DNA from: Prevotellaceae bacterium | GTDB lineage: Bacteria; Bacteroidota; Bacteroidia; Bacteroidales; Paludibacteraceae | Assembly: GCA_031271465.1 (NCBI GenBank) | Contig: JAISVR010000025.1 | Span: 41,353-105,352 of the forward strand | DNA length: 64,000 bases | Direction of reading: 5' to 3' | Shown: positions 1 through 8,153 of the stretch, one piece after another | How positions within the stretch are numbered: the stretch's first letter is position 1 | How the letters are laid out: each line of letters starts with the position of its first letter | Translations under genes and position numbers: made by a program | The notes under the pieces: generated by a model | Told to the model about the DNA's origin: nothing | Database searches by the model: none | The model's input: only the letters and a program-made list of their open reading frames with translations

Positions 1-117
1 CTTTATACCCAAATCGAACTGCTGCAACTCACAGCTTCCACCGAAGCCCTCAGCAGTTTTGCAGGCGAACTCAATGCTGAAAATGCACGGGTAAATGACA
101 ATTTGAAGAGAAAATAG
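1..117 (+). CDS. C-terminal fragment of an unidentified protein
   Basis: An open frame enters at base 1 and stops with TAG at 115-117, leaving 38 residues. The fragment is hydrophilic and helix-like, ends in NDNLKRK, and contains no motif I recognise. The palindrome and terminator-like hairpin that follow suit the end of a transcription unit. The body of the gene lies outside the window, so no function can be assigned. Confidence 0.55.
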   Translation, partial: LYTQIELLQLTASTEALSSFAGELNAENARVNDNLKRK

Positions 118-125
118 GGTTGGTA

Positions 126-147
126 GGGGTTGAAAATTTTCAACCCC
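126..147. repeat. Perfect 22-bp palindrome
   Basis: GGGGTTGAAAA is followed directly by its exact reverse complement. It lies nine bases after the stop of the upstream gene fragment and 14 bases before a terminator hairpin. It may be a second stem of the same 3' structure or a stand-alone repeat; the sequence does not decide between these. Confidence 0.6.
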
Positions 148-160
148 CTACGGAATATCG

Positions 161-197
161 AAAAACTCCCGTTTATGAAGATGAGCGGGAGTTTTTT
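161..197 (+). terminator. Rho-independent terminator-like hairpin
   Basis: The stem AAAAACTCCCG is matched by CGGGAGTTTTT across a loop of about 13 bases and runs into a short T tract. It closes the transcription unit of the gene that ends at 117. Confidence 0.6.
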
Positions 198-271
198 ATA
201 TGCCGCAAGCAATGTTGCGCTTGCATGCGGTTACAAAAATTTCACATCTTCAATGTGTAAGATTTCCCATC

Positions 272-326
272 AAAATGTTTCTTGTAAAAAACAATTTATC
301 AATAAAAATGTTTCTTGTAAAAAACA
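272..326. promoter_or_regulatory. Two identical 22-bp direct repeats upstream of the ATPase gene
   Basis: The same 22 bases occur at 272-293 and 305-326, 33 bp start to start, which is close to three helical turns. Each copy has an imperfect dyad, TGTTT then eight bases then AAACA. The second copy ends six bases before a -7-like box (332-339). A pair of operator half-sites on one DNA face is a reasonable reading, but it is inferred and no cognate regulator is evident nearby. Confidence 0.5.
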
Positions 327-331
327 TTTTA

Positions 332-339
332 TATCTTTG
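332..339 (+). promoter_or_regulatory. -7 box (TATCTTTG) of the ATPase gene
   Basis: This matches the Bacteroidota TAnnTTTG consensus 23 bases before the ATG at 363. No clear TTTG -33 element sits 19-21 bases upstream. That region is occupied by the duplicated 22-bp sequence, as might be expected of a regulated promoter. Confidence 0.5.
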
Positions 340-362
340 CGAAAATAAAAAAGACTACAACT

Positions 363-1559
363 ATGAACAATCTTTTCAATCTGTTTTTTCAGAGGCTTGC
401 TCAAACAAATACAAAATTTGTCAGATATTTATATTCGCAAATTGACTGGGAAAGCCGGTTGATAGGTATTACCGGAGCAAGAGGTGCAGGAAAAACAACT
501 ATCCTGTTGCAGTATGCCAACTTGCAATTCCCAAATTCACGGAACAAAGTGCTGTATGTAACATTAGACCATATCTGGTTTTCCAATAACTCGCTTTTCG
601 ATTTGGGAGAAGAGTTTGTGCGCAATGGCGGCGAAGTTTTGCTGATTGATGAAGTGCACAAATACCAAACCTGGGCGCAGGAGATAAAAAATCTGTACGA
701 TTTTTTCCCGCAACTTAAAATTGTTTTTACGGGTTCGTCAATGCTCGAAATTTACAGGGGAAATGCCGATTTAAGCCGAAGAGCAGTGCATTATGTATTG
801 CACGGAATGTCGTTTCGGGAATTTATTTTATATGACAGGCAAATAGAATTGCCTGTGTTTGAATTTGAAAAGATTTTGAACAGTCATATTGAATATGCAG
901 GCATTGTGAATGAAAAAATAAAAGTTATTCCGGCTTTCAAATCTTATCTGGAATCAGGCTATTATCCCTACTATAAAACGGAGAAAAAACATTATCACGA
1001 ACAGCTTTTGAATACTGTCAATACAATTTTAGATGTGGATTTGCCGTCAATAGAAACGATTGAGCCGTTTTCTATTCAGAAAATTAAAAAATTATTACTT
1101 GTTATCGCCCAGAGAGTGCCTTTTACGCCCAATATCACAGACCTTGCAACGCTGATTGGGGTAAATAGAAACTATTTGTTGAATTTTTTGCATATACTTG
1201 AAAAGGCACAGTTGTTAAATCTGTTGCAGCAAGATGTTTCGGGACTGAGAACATTATCGAAGCCGGAAAAAATCTATTTGAATAATACCAATTTAATTTA
1301 CGCTCTGGAAAGCGAAAAGCCGGATATTGGAAATCTGCGGGAAACATTCTTTTTCAATCAGTTAAAAGCTGTTGGCGAAGTGGCTTTTTCAAAAAAAGCG
1401 GACTTTATATTCAAGAACAAATATGCTTTCGAAGTGGGTGGAAAAAATAAAGGGCACGAACAGATTGCCGGTTTGGAAAACGCTTATTTGGCTTTAGATA
1501 ACTTGGAATACGGCTATGCCAATAAAATTCCACTGTGGCTTTTTGGAATGCTTTATTGA
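363..1559 (+). CDS. AAA_14 / DUF4143-type ATP-binding protein
   Basis: This is a 398-residue P-loop ATPase of the class pairing an AAA_14 domain with a C-terminal DUF4143 region. Walker A is GARGAGKTT (residues 38-46), Walker B is LLIDE (93-97), and a sensor-like FTGSS follows at about 120. The C-terminal half has a small helical region and ends in a nuclease-fold-like segment (KYAFEVGGKNKG). Members are very common in Bacteroidota, often in many copies, and their cellular role is not established. A link to toxin-antitoxin or mobile-element biology has been suggested but is not shown here. The gene stands alone, with a terminator upstream and 277 non-coding bases downstream. The family call is strong; the function is unknown. 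Confidence 0.85.
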   Translation: MNNLFNLFFQRLAQTNTKFVRYLYSQIDWESRLIGITGARGAGKTTILLQYANLQFPNSRNKVLYVTLDHIWFSNNSLFDLGEEFVRNGGEVLLIDEVHKYQTWAQEIKNLYDFFPQLKIVFTGSSMLEIYRGNADLSRRAVHYVLHGMSFREFILYDRQIELPVFEFEKILNSHIEYAGIVNEKIKVIPAFKSYLESGYYPYYKTEKKHYHEQLLNTVNTILDVDLPSIETIEPFSIQKIKKLLLVIAQRVPFTPNITDLATLIGVNRNYLLNFLHILEKAQLLNLLQQDVSGLRTLSKPEKIYLNNTNLIYALESEKPDIGNLRETFFFNQLKAVGEVAFSKKADFIFKNKYAFEVGGKNKGHEQIAGLENAYLALDNLEYGYANKIPLWLFGMLY

Positions 1560-1640
1560 ATAAAAATTCCTGCTTGTATTGAAGTGCCTCCTAAAAATTG
1601 TTACCAAACTTTTGGGGGGCAGGGCTGTTAAGTATATAAA

Positions 1641-1707
1641 CTACAATTTTACGGCACTTTGTGCATAGTATTATGATATCAAGTGCAGGGCACTGTGGTA
1701 TTTGTAG
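1641..1707. repeat. Imperfect palindromic intergenic repeat
   Basis: CTACAA at the left is mirrored by TTGTAG at the right, with related GGCACTTTGTG and GCACTGTGG segments inside. The left arm (1641-1664) resembles the reverse complement of 11321-11347, so it looks like a remnant of a dispersed repeat. The rest of the 1560-1836 gap holds only the corA promoter. Confidence 0.4.
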
Positions 1708-1806
1708 CTTAAAAACTGTTGGTGGCAAGAAGTTTTTTTTAATTGATTGATAGGGCAAATCACAAATGCTTTGTGTAAAAATGCGATTCGATAGTTAAAT
1801 TATGAT

Positions 1807-1814
1807 TATATTTG
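1807..1814 (+). promoter_or_regulatory. -7 box (TATATTTG) of corA
   Basis: TAnnTTTG lies 22 bases before the corA ATG. No good -33 TTTG is visible at the usual spacing. The patatin gene begins only 21 bases after corA and may be transcribed from the same site. Confidence 0.5.
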
Positions 1815-1836
1815 TTGCAAAATTTTTCTTAAAAAG

Positions 1837-2898
1837 ATGAAACGCAGGAAATTACATCGAGTAGAAGACAGCCTTTTGCTCGAGAATTTAGAATACCGAG
1901 GTTCGTATTCGGTCGATACAACGGTTGAACTTATCTCTTTCGACCGCGATACGCTAAGGCATAAGCGAATAAACAGTGCAGCCGGTTTAACTGCCGCTAT
2001 CGACCCTCAAAAAGTGAATTGGGTACATGTACGAGGTTTGTCGAACACTGCCCTGATTAGCGATTTATGTACCGTTTTTGACATACAGCGGCTTTCGGTG
2101 CAGGATATTTTAAATGCCGACCACATTGCTAAAATTGAAGAGAGCAACGGACATTTACTGGTTATAATCGATGTGTTCGATTACAACGAAAACAATGTGC
2201 TTATGCGCGAACATTTGAGTATTGTATTGGGCAAAAACTTTGTGATTTCGTTTCAAGAGTCTGCCGACAACCGTTTTAAAATGATAGCCGATGCGCTCAG
2301 CGATAAACTCGGACATGTGCGTTGCCGGCAGGCAGACTATTTGTTTAACTTGCTTATGAGTACTGTGGTAGACCGTTATCTCGAAGAGTTGGAAATTCAG
2401 CAAAACATGATGCTCGACCTGGAAGATTTGCTGATGGAATTCAGGACAAATATAGAGGGTGCCGGACGCAAGATTCAAGATTACCGCAAGGATTATTTGA
2501 CATTGAAAAAAAGTATTTTTCCCATTCGCGAACAGTTTGCACATCTGCTTGTGCTCGATTCTCCGCTTATTGCCGAGAGCACGCATATTTATTTTAAAGA
2601 TACCTACGACCACCTGCAGCAAGCCTATATGATGGTGGAAAGCTGCCGCGAAACTATCGTTTCGCTCCTCGATTTATATCTGGCAAACAACGACTTGCGC
2701 ATGAACCACATCATGAAACAACTCACTGTGGTATCTACGGTGTTTATTCCGCTCACATTTTTGGTAGGAGTTTGGGGTATGAATTTCCACTTTATGCCCG
2801 AACTGGACTGGACTTACGGTTATTTGGCGGCATGGCTTGTAATGCTTGGTATCGGTGTATTGATATATTTTTATTTTAAACGAAAAAAATGGTACTAA
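1837..2898 (+). CDS. corA: CorA family magnesium/cobalt transporter
   Basis: This 353-residue protein moves Mg2+ (and Co2+/Ni2+) across the inner membrane as a pentameric channel. The family signature GMN is at residues 314-316, at the end of the first of two C-terminal transmembrane helices (about 297-316 and 325-345), and the tail is basic (KRKKWY). The long N-terminal part is the soluble cytoplasmic domain, including the acidic helical stretch MMLDLEDLLMEF. Length and order are normal for the family. The start at 1837 follows a -7 box by 22 bases. The downstream patatin gene is 21 bases away on the same strand, so the two may be co-transcribed, although no functional link is known to me. 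Confidence 0.93.
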   Translation: MKRRKLHRVEDSLLLENLEYRGSYSVDTTVELISFDRDTLRHKRINSAAGLTAAIDPQKVNWVHVRGLSNTALISDLCTVFDIQRLSVQDILNADHIAKIEESNGHLLVIIDVFDYNENNVLMREHLSIVLGKNFVISFQESADNRFKMIADALSDKLGHVRCRQADYLFNLLMSTVVDRYLEELEIQQNMMLDLEDLLMEFRTNIEGAGRKIQDYRKDYLTLKKSIFPIREQFAHLLVLDSPLIAESTHIYFKDTYDHLQQAYMMVESCRETIVSLLDLYLANNDLRMNHIMKQLTVVSTVFIPLTFLVGVWGMNFHFMPELDWTYGYLAAWLVMLGIGVLIYFYFKRKKWY

Positions 2899-2919
2899 GG
2901 AATAGTTTATAAAACGGGA

Positions 2920-5136
2920 ATGAAAACTTGGATTTCAACATATTTGCTGTCGATTCTGTGCGGAATATTTCTCGTGCAATCGGTTTTTGCACAAGAGCTT
3001 GCGCCGCGTCCCAAAGTAGCAGTGGTGTTGAGTGGAGGAGGAGCAAAGGGTTTTGCGCATATCGGAGTGCTCAAAGTGCTCGAGCGCGAAGGTATTCCGG
3101 TAGATATTGTGGTGGGTACAAGTATCGGCAGCATTGTGGGAGCGATGTATGCCGTGGGCTATTCGCCTGCACAAATAGAGCAAATGAGCCGTGAGCAGGA
3201 CTGGGCTTTCCTGTTGTCCGACCGTATACCGCGCCGCTTCCTTTCGAGCAACGACCAGCTTTTACGGCAACGCTATCAACTCTCGGTACCTTTCGATACA
3301 CGCAGTTTGTTTCAATTGCCGTCGAGTGTAGTCGAGGGACAAAATCTTATAAACTATTTTTGCGGTATTATGGGTAATGTGCCCGAAGATGCCGATTTTA
3401 ATACCTTTCCCCGGGCTTTTGCCTGTGTGGCTACCGATTTGGAAAAAGGCAAAGAGGTGGTAATGCACAACGGATTTTTGCCTACCGCCATTTTTTCGAG
3501 CATGGCTATTCCGGGTGTATTTGCGCCTTGCGAGCGCGAAGGTAAATTTTTAGCCGATGGAGGTATTGTAAATAATTTTCCTTGCGATGTGGCGCGGAAT
3601 ATGGGTGCCGATATTATTATCGGGGTCGATTTGCGTAATATGCTGGCAACTCAAGAACATCTTCATTCATTGCCCAACATTCTTAATCAAATGATTTCGT
3701 TCTACGACCCGGCACAAGACAGTGTAGGCAACCGGAATTGTGACATTCTTATCCGTCCCGATATGACGGGTTTCAATGCATCGAGTTTTACAGCGCGGGC
3801 GGTAGATTCGCTTATCCTGCGCGGCGAACAGGCTGCCAACGGATTGCTTGCTGAAATCAGGGAATTGAAAAGCAGCCGGGGTTTGTATGGTGAAAAACAA
3901 ATTGATTCGACCTATATAAAATCCGACGAATGGCAGATAAGCAACATCGTTATGGAAGGAAAATTTGAACTTCCTCCCGAGGTGATACAAAAACGCCTGC
4001 AATTGTACCCCCCCGGACAATATTCTTCCAAACAAATAAAAGAGGCTATTTATAAACTTTGTGGACAGGAGAGTTTCGGCAGAGTATATTTTAGCCTTAC
4101 CGACGATAGCCTTGCTTTCGGGAAAAAACGATTGAAATTCTATTTGTACGAAAAAAACGACTACAGTTTAAATATCGGCTTCAAGGTAAACACTACCGAT
4201 GCCGCGGCACTATTGCTCAATGTAAACAGGGTAGATTACAGCAAACCTCTGGGAGTATTTTCTGCCGGAGTGGAATTGTCGGCAAATCCGGGTTTTTCAT
4301 TGCTGGGAAAAATATATTCGCGGCATCTGCCCCCCATGGCTATTGAAATAGACGGCAAACGACAGAAGTACAGTATTTTCCGCGAAGGAGAAAAAGATTT
4401 TGTATCCGATTTATATTATGCTTCGGCATCGTGTTATATGTATCAACACTTTTCCTATCTCTACAACATGGGTGTGGGCTACAGGCAGGAATATTATCAT
4501 GGCGATATGTTTTATCAAAATCGCAGCGAAAGTACTGTGATAGTAGATAATCAAAACTTTATCGGGAATGCTTATTTTTACATTTCGTTCGACAATTTCG
4601 ACGATTTTTATTTCCCCACGAAAGGTACAAGCATGTATGCCGAATTTTCGTTTATGAAGAATTTTATAAACAACAATCAAAAATTAACCCCGGTATTGTT
4701 TGTCAATATGCGAAATGTGTTGCCATTATCGCGTAAAACAGCATTTTTAATCAATATTTACAGTCGGGCACTTGGTCGTCAGGATGGCTTTTCGCCGTTT
4801 AAAAGCACTTTTGTAGGTGGCGAGAATTTTTCATCGTATTTCGAACACCATTTTCCTTTTGTAGGTTTACCGCCCGTTATGCAAACAGGACGATATACCG
4901 ATATTCTATTATTGGGCGGACGCTACAGGTTGTCGCGCAATCAATATGTTTCTCTGGTATTTAATGCCTTGCGCAACGGCAGTTCGTTTACGAATTTCGA
5001 TACCCGCGACTTGATTATAGGCGGCGGTATAGAATATGCTCTCAGAACAGCAGTTGGTCCGATAAACCTCACGCTTGGGATGTCAAACCAGCGCAAAAGA
5101 CCTACCGTTTCGGCAAATTTAGGCTATTGGTTTTGA
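2920..5136 (+). CDS. Patatin-like phospholipase fused to a BamA-like outer-membrane barrel
   Basis: This is a 738-residue exported protein with an N-terminal signal peptide (residues 1-24, ending VFAQ). The patatin lipase domain spans about 31-330. It has the oxyanion-hole motif SGGGAKG, the nucleophile elbow GTSIGS (Ser68) and the DGG motif (Asp213), so both members of the Ser-Asp dyad are present. Residues of about 345-410 resemble a POTRA segment. From about 415 to the aromatic C-terminus (NLGYWF), alternating hydrophobic/aromatic strands indicate a 16-strand-type bacterial surface antigen barrel. The layout is that of type Vd (PlpD/FplA-like) proteins and their Bacteroidota relatives, predicted to sit in the outer membrane and hydrolyse phospholipid acyl chains. 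Whether the lipase is released or faces the surface cannot be read from the sequence. Confidence 0.9.
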   Translation: MKTWISTYLLSILCGIFLVQSVFAQELAPRPKVAVVLSGGGAKGFAHIGVLKVLEREGIPVDIVVGTSIGSIVGAMYAVGYSPAQIEQMSREQDWAFLLSDRIPRRFLSSNDQLLRQRYQLSVPFDTRSLFQLPSSVVEGQNLINYFCGIMGNVPEDADFNTFPRAFACVATDLEKGKEVVMHNGFLPTAIFSSMAIPGVFAPCEREGKFLADGGIVNNFPCDVARNMGADIIIGVDLRNMLATQEHLHSLPNILNQMISFYDPAQDSVGNRNCDILIRPDMTGFNASSFTARAVDSLILRGEQAANGLLAEIRELKSSRGLYGEKQIDSTYIKSDEWQISNIVMEGKFELPPEVIQKRLQLYPPGQYSSKQIKEAIYKLCGQESFGRVYFSLTDDSLAFGKKRLKFYLYEKNDYSLNIGFKVNTTDAAALLLNVNRVDYSKPLGVFSAGVELSANPGFSLLGKIYSRHLPPMAIEIDGKRQKYSIFREGEKDFVSDLYYASASCYMYQHFSYLYNMGVGYRQEYYHGDMFYQNRSESTVIVDNQNFIGNAYFYISFDNFDDFYFPTKGTSMYAEFSFMKNFINNNQKLTPVLFVNMRNVLPLSRKTAFLINIYSRALGRQDGFSPFKSTFVGGENFSSYFEHHFPFVGLPPVMQTGRYTDILLLGGRYRLSRNQYVSLVFNALRNGSSFTNFDTRDLIIGGGIEYALRTAVGPINLTLGMSNQRKRPTVSANLGYWF

Positions 5137-5179
5137 TGAAAATAATGTTAATAAAACTCCTATTAATCTCAATTATTCT

Positions 5180-5187
5180 TACCTTTG
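5180..5187 (+). promoter_or_regulatory. -7 box (TACCTTTG) of the PL9 lyase gene
   Basis: TAnnTTTG lies 30 bases before the ATG at 5218, giving a short leader. The preceding 40 bases are A+T-rich with no clear -33 TTTG. It suggests that the lyase is transcribed separately from the patatin gene. Confidence 0.5.
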
Positions 5188-5217
5188 CCGTCCTAATCTT
5201 TTATCAATAAATAAATT

Positions 5218-7773
5218 ATGAAAAAACACTATTCCCTTGTAGCAATCGTTGTATTGTTACTTTTTTCGGTTTCGGGTTTTTCGACCAATTATTATGCTGC
5301 TCCAAACGCTACCGGAAGCGGAACTTTTGCCGATCCTTGTAATTTGTCAACAGGCATTACAAAACTTGCGAACGGCTCAAACGATACGCTTTTTGTGCGT
5401 GGCGGCATATATGAGCTTTCGAGTCAGATATCCATCAACAGAAATGGAACAAGCAATTGTCGTCTGGCTATTTTTGCTTACAAAGACGAAAAGCCGGTAT
5501 TGGATTTCAGAAGACAGTTGTATGGTAATGGCAGTGGACTTGACAACACCTATAACCGTCCGGGTATTTCGCTTAATCAGGCGTCGACCTATATCCATAT
5601 CAAAGGCTTGACTATTTGTTATGCGAGCGATAATGGCATGATAAACAACGGTAGTTATCACATTATTGAAAACTGCGTGTTTCACGACAATTGTGACAGT
5701 GGACTGCAACACAAGAATGGCTGTGGAAACTTGATTTTAAATTGTGATGCTTACAATAATTTCGACTATCAGACAGGCGGAATCGGCAGAGCTGATTTTG
5801 GCGGGAATGCCGATGGTTTTGCCGACAAGCAATACAACAACAACGACGAACCAAATATCTACGATGGTTGCCGCGCTTGGGGAAATGCGGACGACGGTTG
5901 GGATTTTTTCGAAAAAATAGGTTCAACGATTATCCGCAACTCGTTTTGTTATAAAAACGGACCTGCTACTTACGATATGACCAATCACCCACGCTATAAT
6001 ACCGATAAAGCGTGGTTCGATCAGTTTCCGAGAACTGTAACTGATGCCGACGGTGGAACAGCAACCATTACATTGGCAGCGTACAAAAACTATGGTAACG
6101 GCAACGGATTTAAACTGGGCGGCGAATTGACCGATCATGCTGTAACTCTCGAAAATTGTCTTTCGGCAAGTAATACCGTAAGAGGTTTTGACCAAAATAA
6201 CAACGCAGGAGAAATGATTTTGCTGAACTGTTCGGGTTTTGGTAATGCTCCTAATTATGGTTTCAATAACAATAGAGGCGGAAGACTTACCGTAACAAAC
6301 AGTGTGAGTTTGAGCAATCGCAGCGGAAGCGACAATTTTAGAACACAAGTTGTAGTTTCTGTTGCCAACAATGCGTGGAATACAAGCGGAGTTGTTTGCA
6401 ATGTCGATGATTTTGTAAGCACTGACGCTACTCAAATGATAATGCCACGCAAGGCAGACGGTTCATTGCCCGACATTATGTTTATGCACTTGGTTGAAGG
6501 CAGCGATTTGATTGACAAAGGTGTAAATGTAGGTTTGCCTTATGGAGGAGCGGCACCCGATTTGGGCTGCTTTGAATTTGACAGCCAAATACTCTATCCG
6601 CCCACAGTTACTATACCTGCTAACCGCAACCAGAGTGTAAATCAGGATTCTGAGATGATCGACATTGTATTTACTTGGGGCGGTAGTGCTACGGGGCTTG
6701 AAGTGAGTGAACTGCCCGACGGTGTGGATTACGAAATAAATTCTGTAGCCAAAACACTTACGATAAAAGGCAGTCCGAGTGCGACAGGCAAATTTGATTA
6801 TACGGTAACAACACTTCAGGAAGAAGATAATCCGATGACACCGATGGTAGTTTCGGGAACAATTATTGTAAAATCGGCGAATGCCAAACAAATAGCTTTT
6901 GTAACTACCCCCAATAGTACGGAAGATGCTTTAATGCTGGAAAAATTAAATGCAAATCTTGAATTTAATATTACTATCATTGATGCAACAACGGCGGCGG
7001 TCGATTACAGCGGGTATGATCTGATAATTTTGAGTGCGAAACCCAATTCCACCAGTGCAGGTTTACCTGCTATTGAGGCTGTAGACAAACCGCGTCTGTT
7101 GCTCAAACCTTTCCAATTGCAAGCATCGCGCTGGAACTGGGCAAGCGGAGCAACTACAACTTGGAATACTTCACAAAGCACCATGACGATTAACGATAAA
7201 TCGCACGAAATTTTCCGTGGACTTGAATTTACCGGTACAAATAATGATGAATTAGTCTTATTCTCGTCAGTTACCACAAATGCCGTAACCGGTATTGCTT
7301 CCGGAACATGGATAGAAAATCCTTCGCTTAATTTATTAGGTGTAGCCAAAGGAACAACCACACAAAGCTTGGTAGAAATTCCAATCGGTACAACTATGAA
7401 CGGAACCACTGTAAACAGCCGTTTCTTGATGATAGGTTTGAGCGAATATTCTACAGCAAACCTTACGCCGACCGCTACACAGCTGATTGAAAATTCGTGC
7501 TATTATTTAATGGGAATGGAAATTCCGACGAGTGCAATCGAAGAAAATCGCTCGGATAAGAAAGAATACCGAATTTTGCAAAGCCCTGCAACGCTTAGCG
7601 TACAACCTTCCGAAGGTATCGAAGGCTTGGAAATTTACAGTATTTCGGGCAGTAAAATAGCTTCGGAAGCAACTTCCGAAATATCAACATCAGCTTTGTC
7701 GAAAGGAATTTACCTGTTGAAAGTAAATTCGATGAACGATGGAGAAATTTATTTGAAATTTATCAAAAGATAA
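5218..7773 (+). CDS. Secreted PL9-family polysaccharide lyase with T9SS C-terminal tail
   Basis: This 851-residue protein has a signal peptide (1-22). Residues 24-455 form a right-handed parallel beta-helix of polysaccharide lyase family 9. The Ca2+-binding aspartates fit the Pel9A pattern (Asp199, then Asp225, Asp226 and Asp229 in GNADDGWD). The motif GNGNGFKLGG supplies the candidate catalytic lysine, Lys299. Family members cleave pectate or rhamnogalacturonan-type uronans by beta-elimination, and the exact substrate is not determined by sequence. Residues of about 458-550 form an Ig-like (putative-Ig) domain. About 555-770 is an alpha/beta region (IAFVTTP, YDLIILSAKP) resembling flavodoxin/ThuA-like folds. 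The last 75 residues form a T9SS type A sorting domain (GIYLLKV). It stands alone, without SusC/D partners or other pectin genes nearby. Confidence 0.88.
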   Translation: MKKHYSLVAIVVLLLFSVSGFSTNYYAAPNATGSGTFADPCNLSTGITKLANGSNDTLFVRGGIYELSSQISINRNGTSNCRLAIFAYKDEKPVLDFRRQLYGNGSGLDNTYNRPGISLNQASTYIHIKGLTICYASDNGMINNGSYHIIENCVFHDNCDSGLQHKNGCGNLILNCDAYNNFDYQTGGIGRADFGGNADGFADKQYNNNDEPNIYDGCRAWGNADDGWDFFEKIGSTIIRNSFCYKNGPATYDMTNHPRYNTDKAWFDQFPRTVTDADGGTATITLAAYKNYGNGNGFKLGGELTDHAVTLENCLSASNTVRGFDQNNNAGEMILLNCSGFGNAPNYGFNNNRGGRLTVTNSVSLSNRSGSDNFRTQVVVSVANNAWNTSGVVCNVDDFVSTDATQMIMPRKADGSLPDIMFMHLVEGSDLIDKGVNVGLPYGGAAPDLGCFEFDSQILYPPTVTIPANRNQSVNQDSEMIDIVFTWGGSATGLEVSELPDGVDYEINSVAKTLTIKGSPSATGKFDYTVTTLQEEDNPMTPMVVSGTIIVKSANAKQIAFVTTPNSTEDALMLEKLNANLEFNITIIDATTAAVDYSGYDLIILSAKPNSTSAGLPAIEAVDKPRLLLKPFQLQASRWNWASGATTTWNTSQSTMTINDKSHEIFRGLEFTGTNNDELVLFSSVTTNAVTGIASGTWIENPSLNLLGVAKGTTTQSLVEIPIGTTMNGTTVNSRFLMIGLSEYSTANLTPTATQLIENSCYYLMGMEIPTSAIEENRSDKKEYRILQSPATLSVQPSEGIEGLEIYSISGSKIASEATSEISTSALSKGIYLLKVNSMNDGEIYLKFIKR

Positions 7774-7791
7774 AATAGAATATTCTTCAAT

Positions 7792-7825
7792 AAAAAAGGT
7801 TGTCTCAAGTGGGACAACCTTTTTT
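7792..7825 (+). terminator. Terminator of the PL9 lyase gene
   Basis: AAAAAAGGTTGTC pairs with GACAACCTTTTT around an eight-base loop, 19 bases after the lyase stop codon. Confidence 0.8.
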
Positions 7826-7868
7826 ATTGAGTAATTATTTCTTTTTAGGCATGTAAAGCAAACTGTGT

Positions 7869-7947
7869 CCGTCATTGCGAGGAGGAACGACGAAGCAATC
7901 TCTAATACAGTGCTATTCCAAGATTGCTTCGTTCCTCGCAATGACGG
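7869..7947. repeat. Palindromic GTCATTGCGAGG repeat, copy A
   Basis: GTCATTGCGAGG(AGG)AACGACGAAGCAATCT is mirrored about 25 bases later by AGATTGCTTCG then TTCCTCGCAATGAC, so the RNA or single strand would fold into a hairpin of about 25 bp. The same core recurs at 8021-8134, 9445-9519, 11456-11537 and 30717-30790. It resembles the REP/MITE-like GTCATTGCGAG elements found in many bacterial genomes. No transposase is nearby. Confidence 0.8.
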
Positions 7948-8020
7948 GCTGCGTTTAGGTTCATCTCAAAATAACGGCAGCTAATGACAAGAAAGATAAC
8001 AGTAGAAAAAAACAACAAAC

Positions 8021-8134
8021 CGTCATTGCGAGGAGGAACGACGAAGCAATCCAGAGAAAAATAATCCGTCATTGCGAAGAACGAAGCAATCTCATAATGC
8101 TTTTTCCAAGATTGCTTCGTTCCTCGCAATGACG
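8021..8134. repeat. Palindromic GTCATTGCGAGG repeat, copy B (one and a half units)
   Basis: Two left arms (from 8021 and from 8067) precede a single right arm (8109-8134). This looks like a compound copy produced by insertion or duplication. Together with copy A it fills most of the 380-base gap between the PL9 gene and the DUF6973 lipoprotein. I see no gene in that gap. Confidence 0.8.
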
Positions 8135-8153
8135 CACACAGCTAAGTTTTTAT

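Noticed and set aside
1560..1836. Riboswitch (M-box) upstream of corA
   Set aside because: The gap holds an imperfect repeat and a -7 box only 22 bases before the ATG, which leaves no room for a leader aptamer.
7774..8153. CRISPR array
   Set aside because: Repeats are palindromic, unevenly spaced and of one to two copies with no regular spacers or cas genes.
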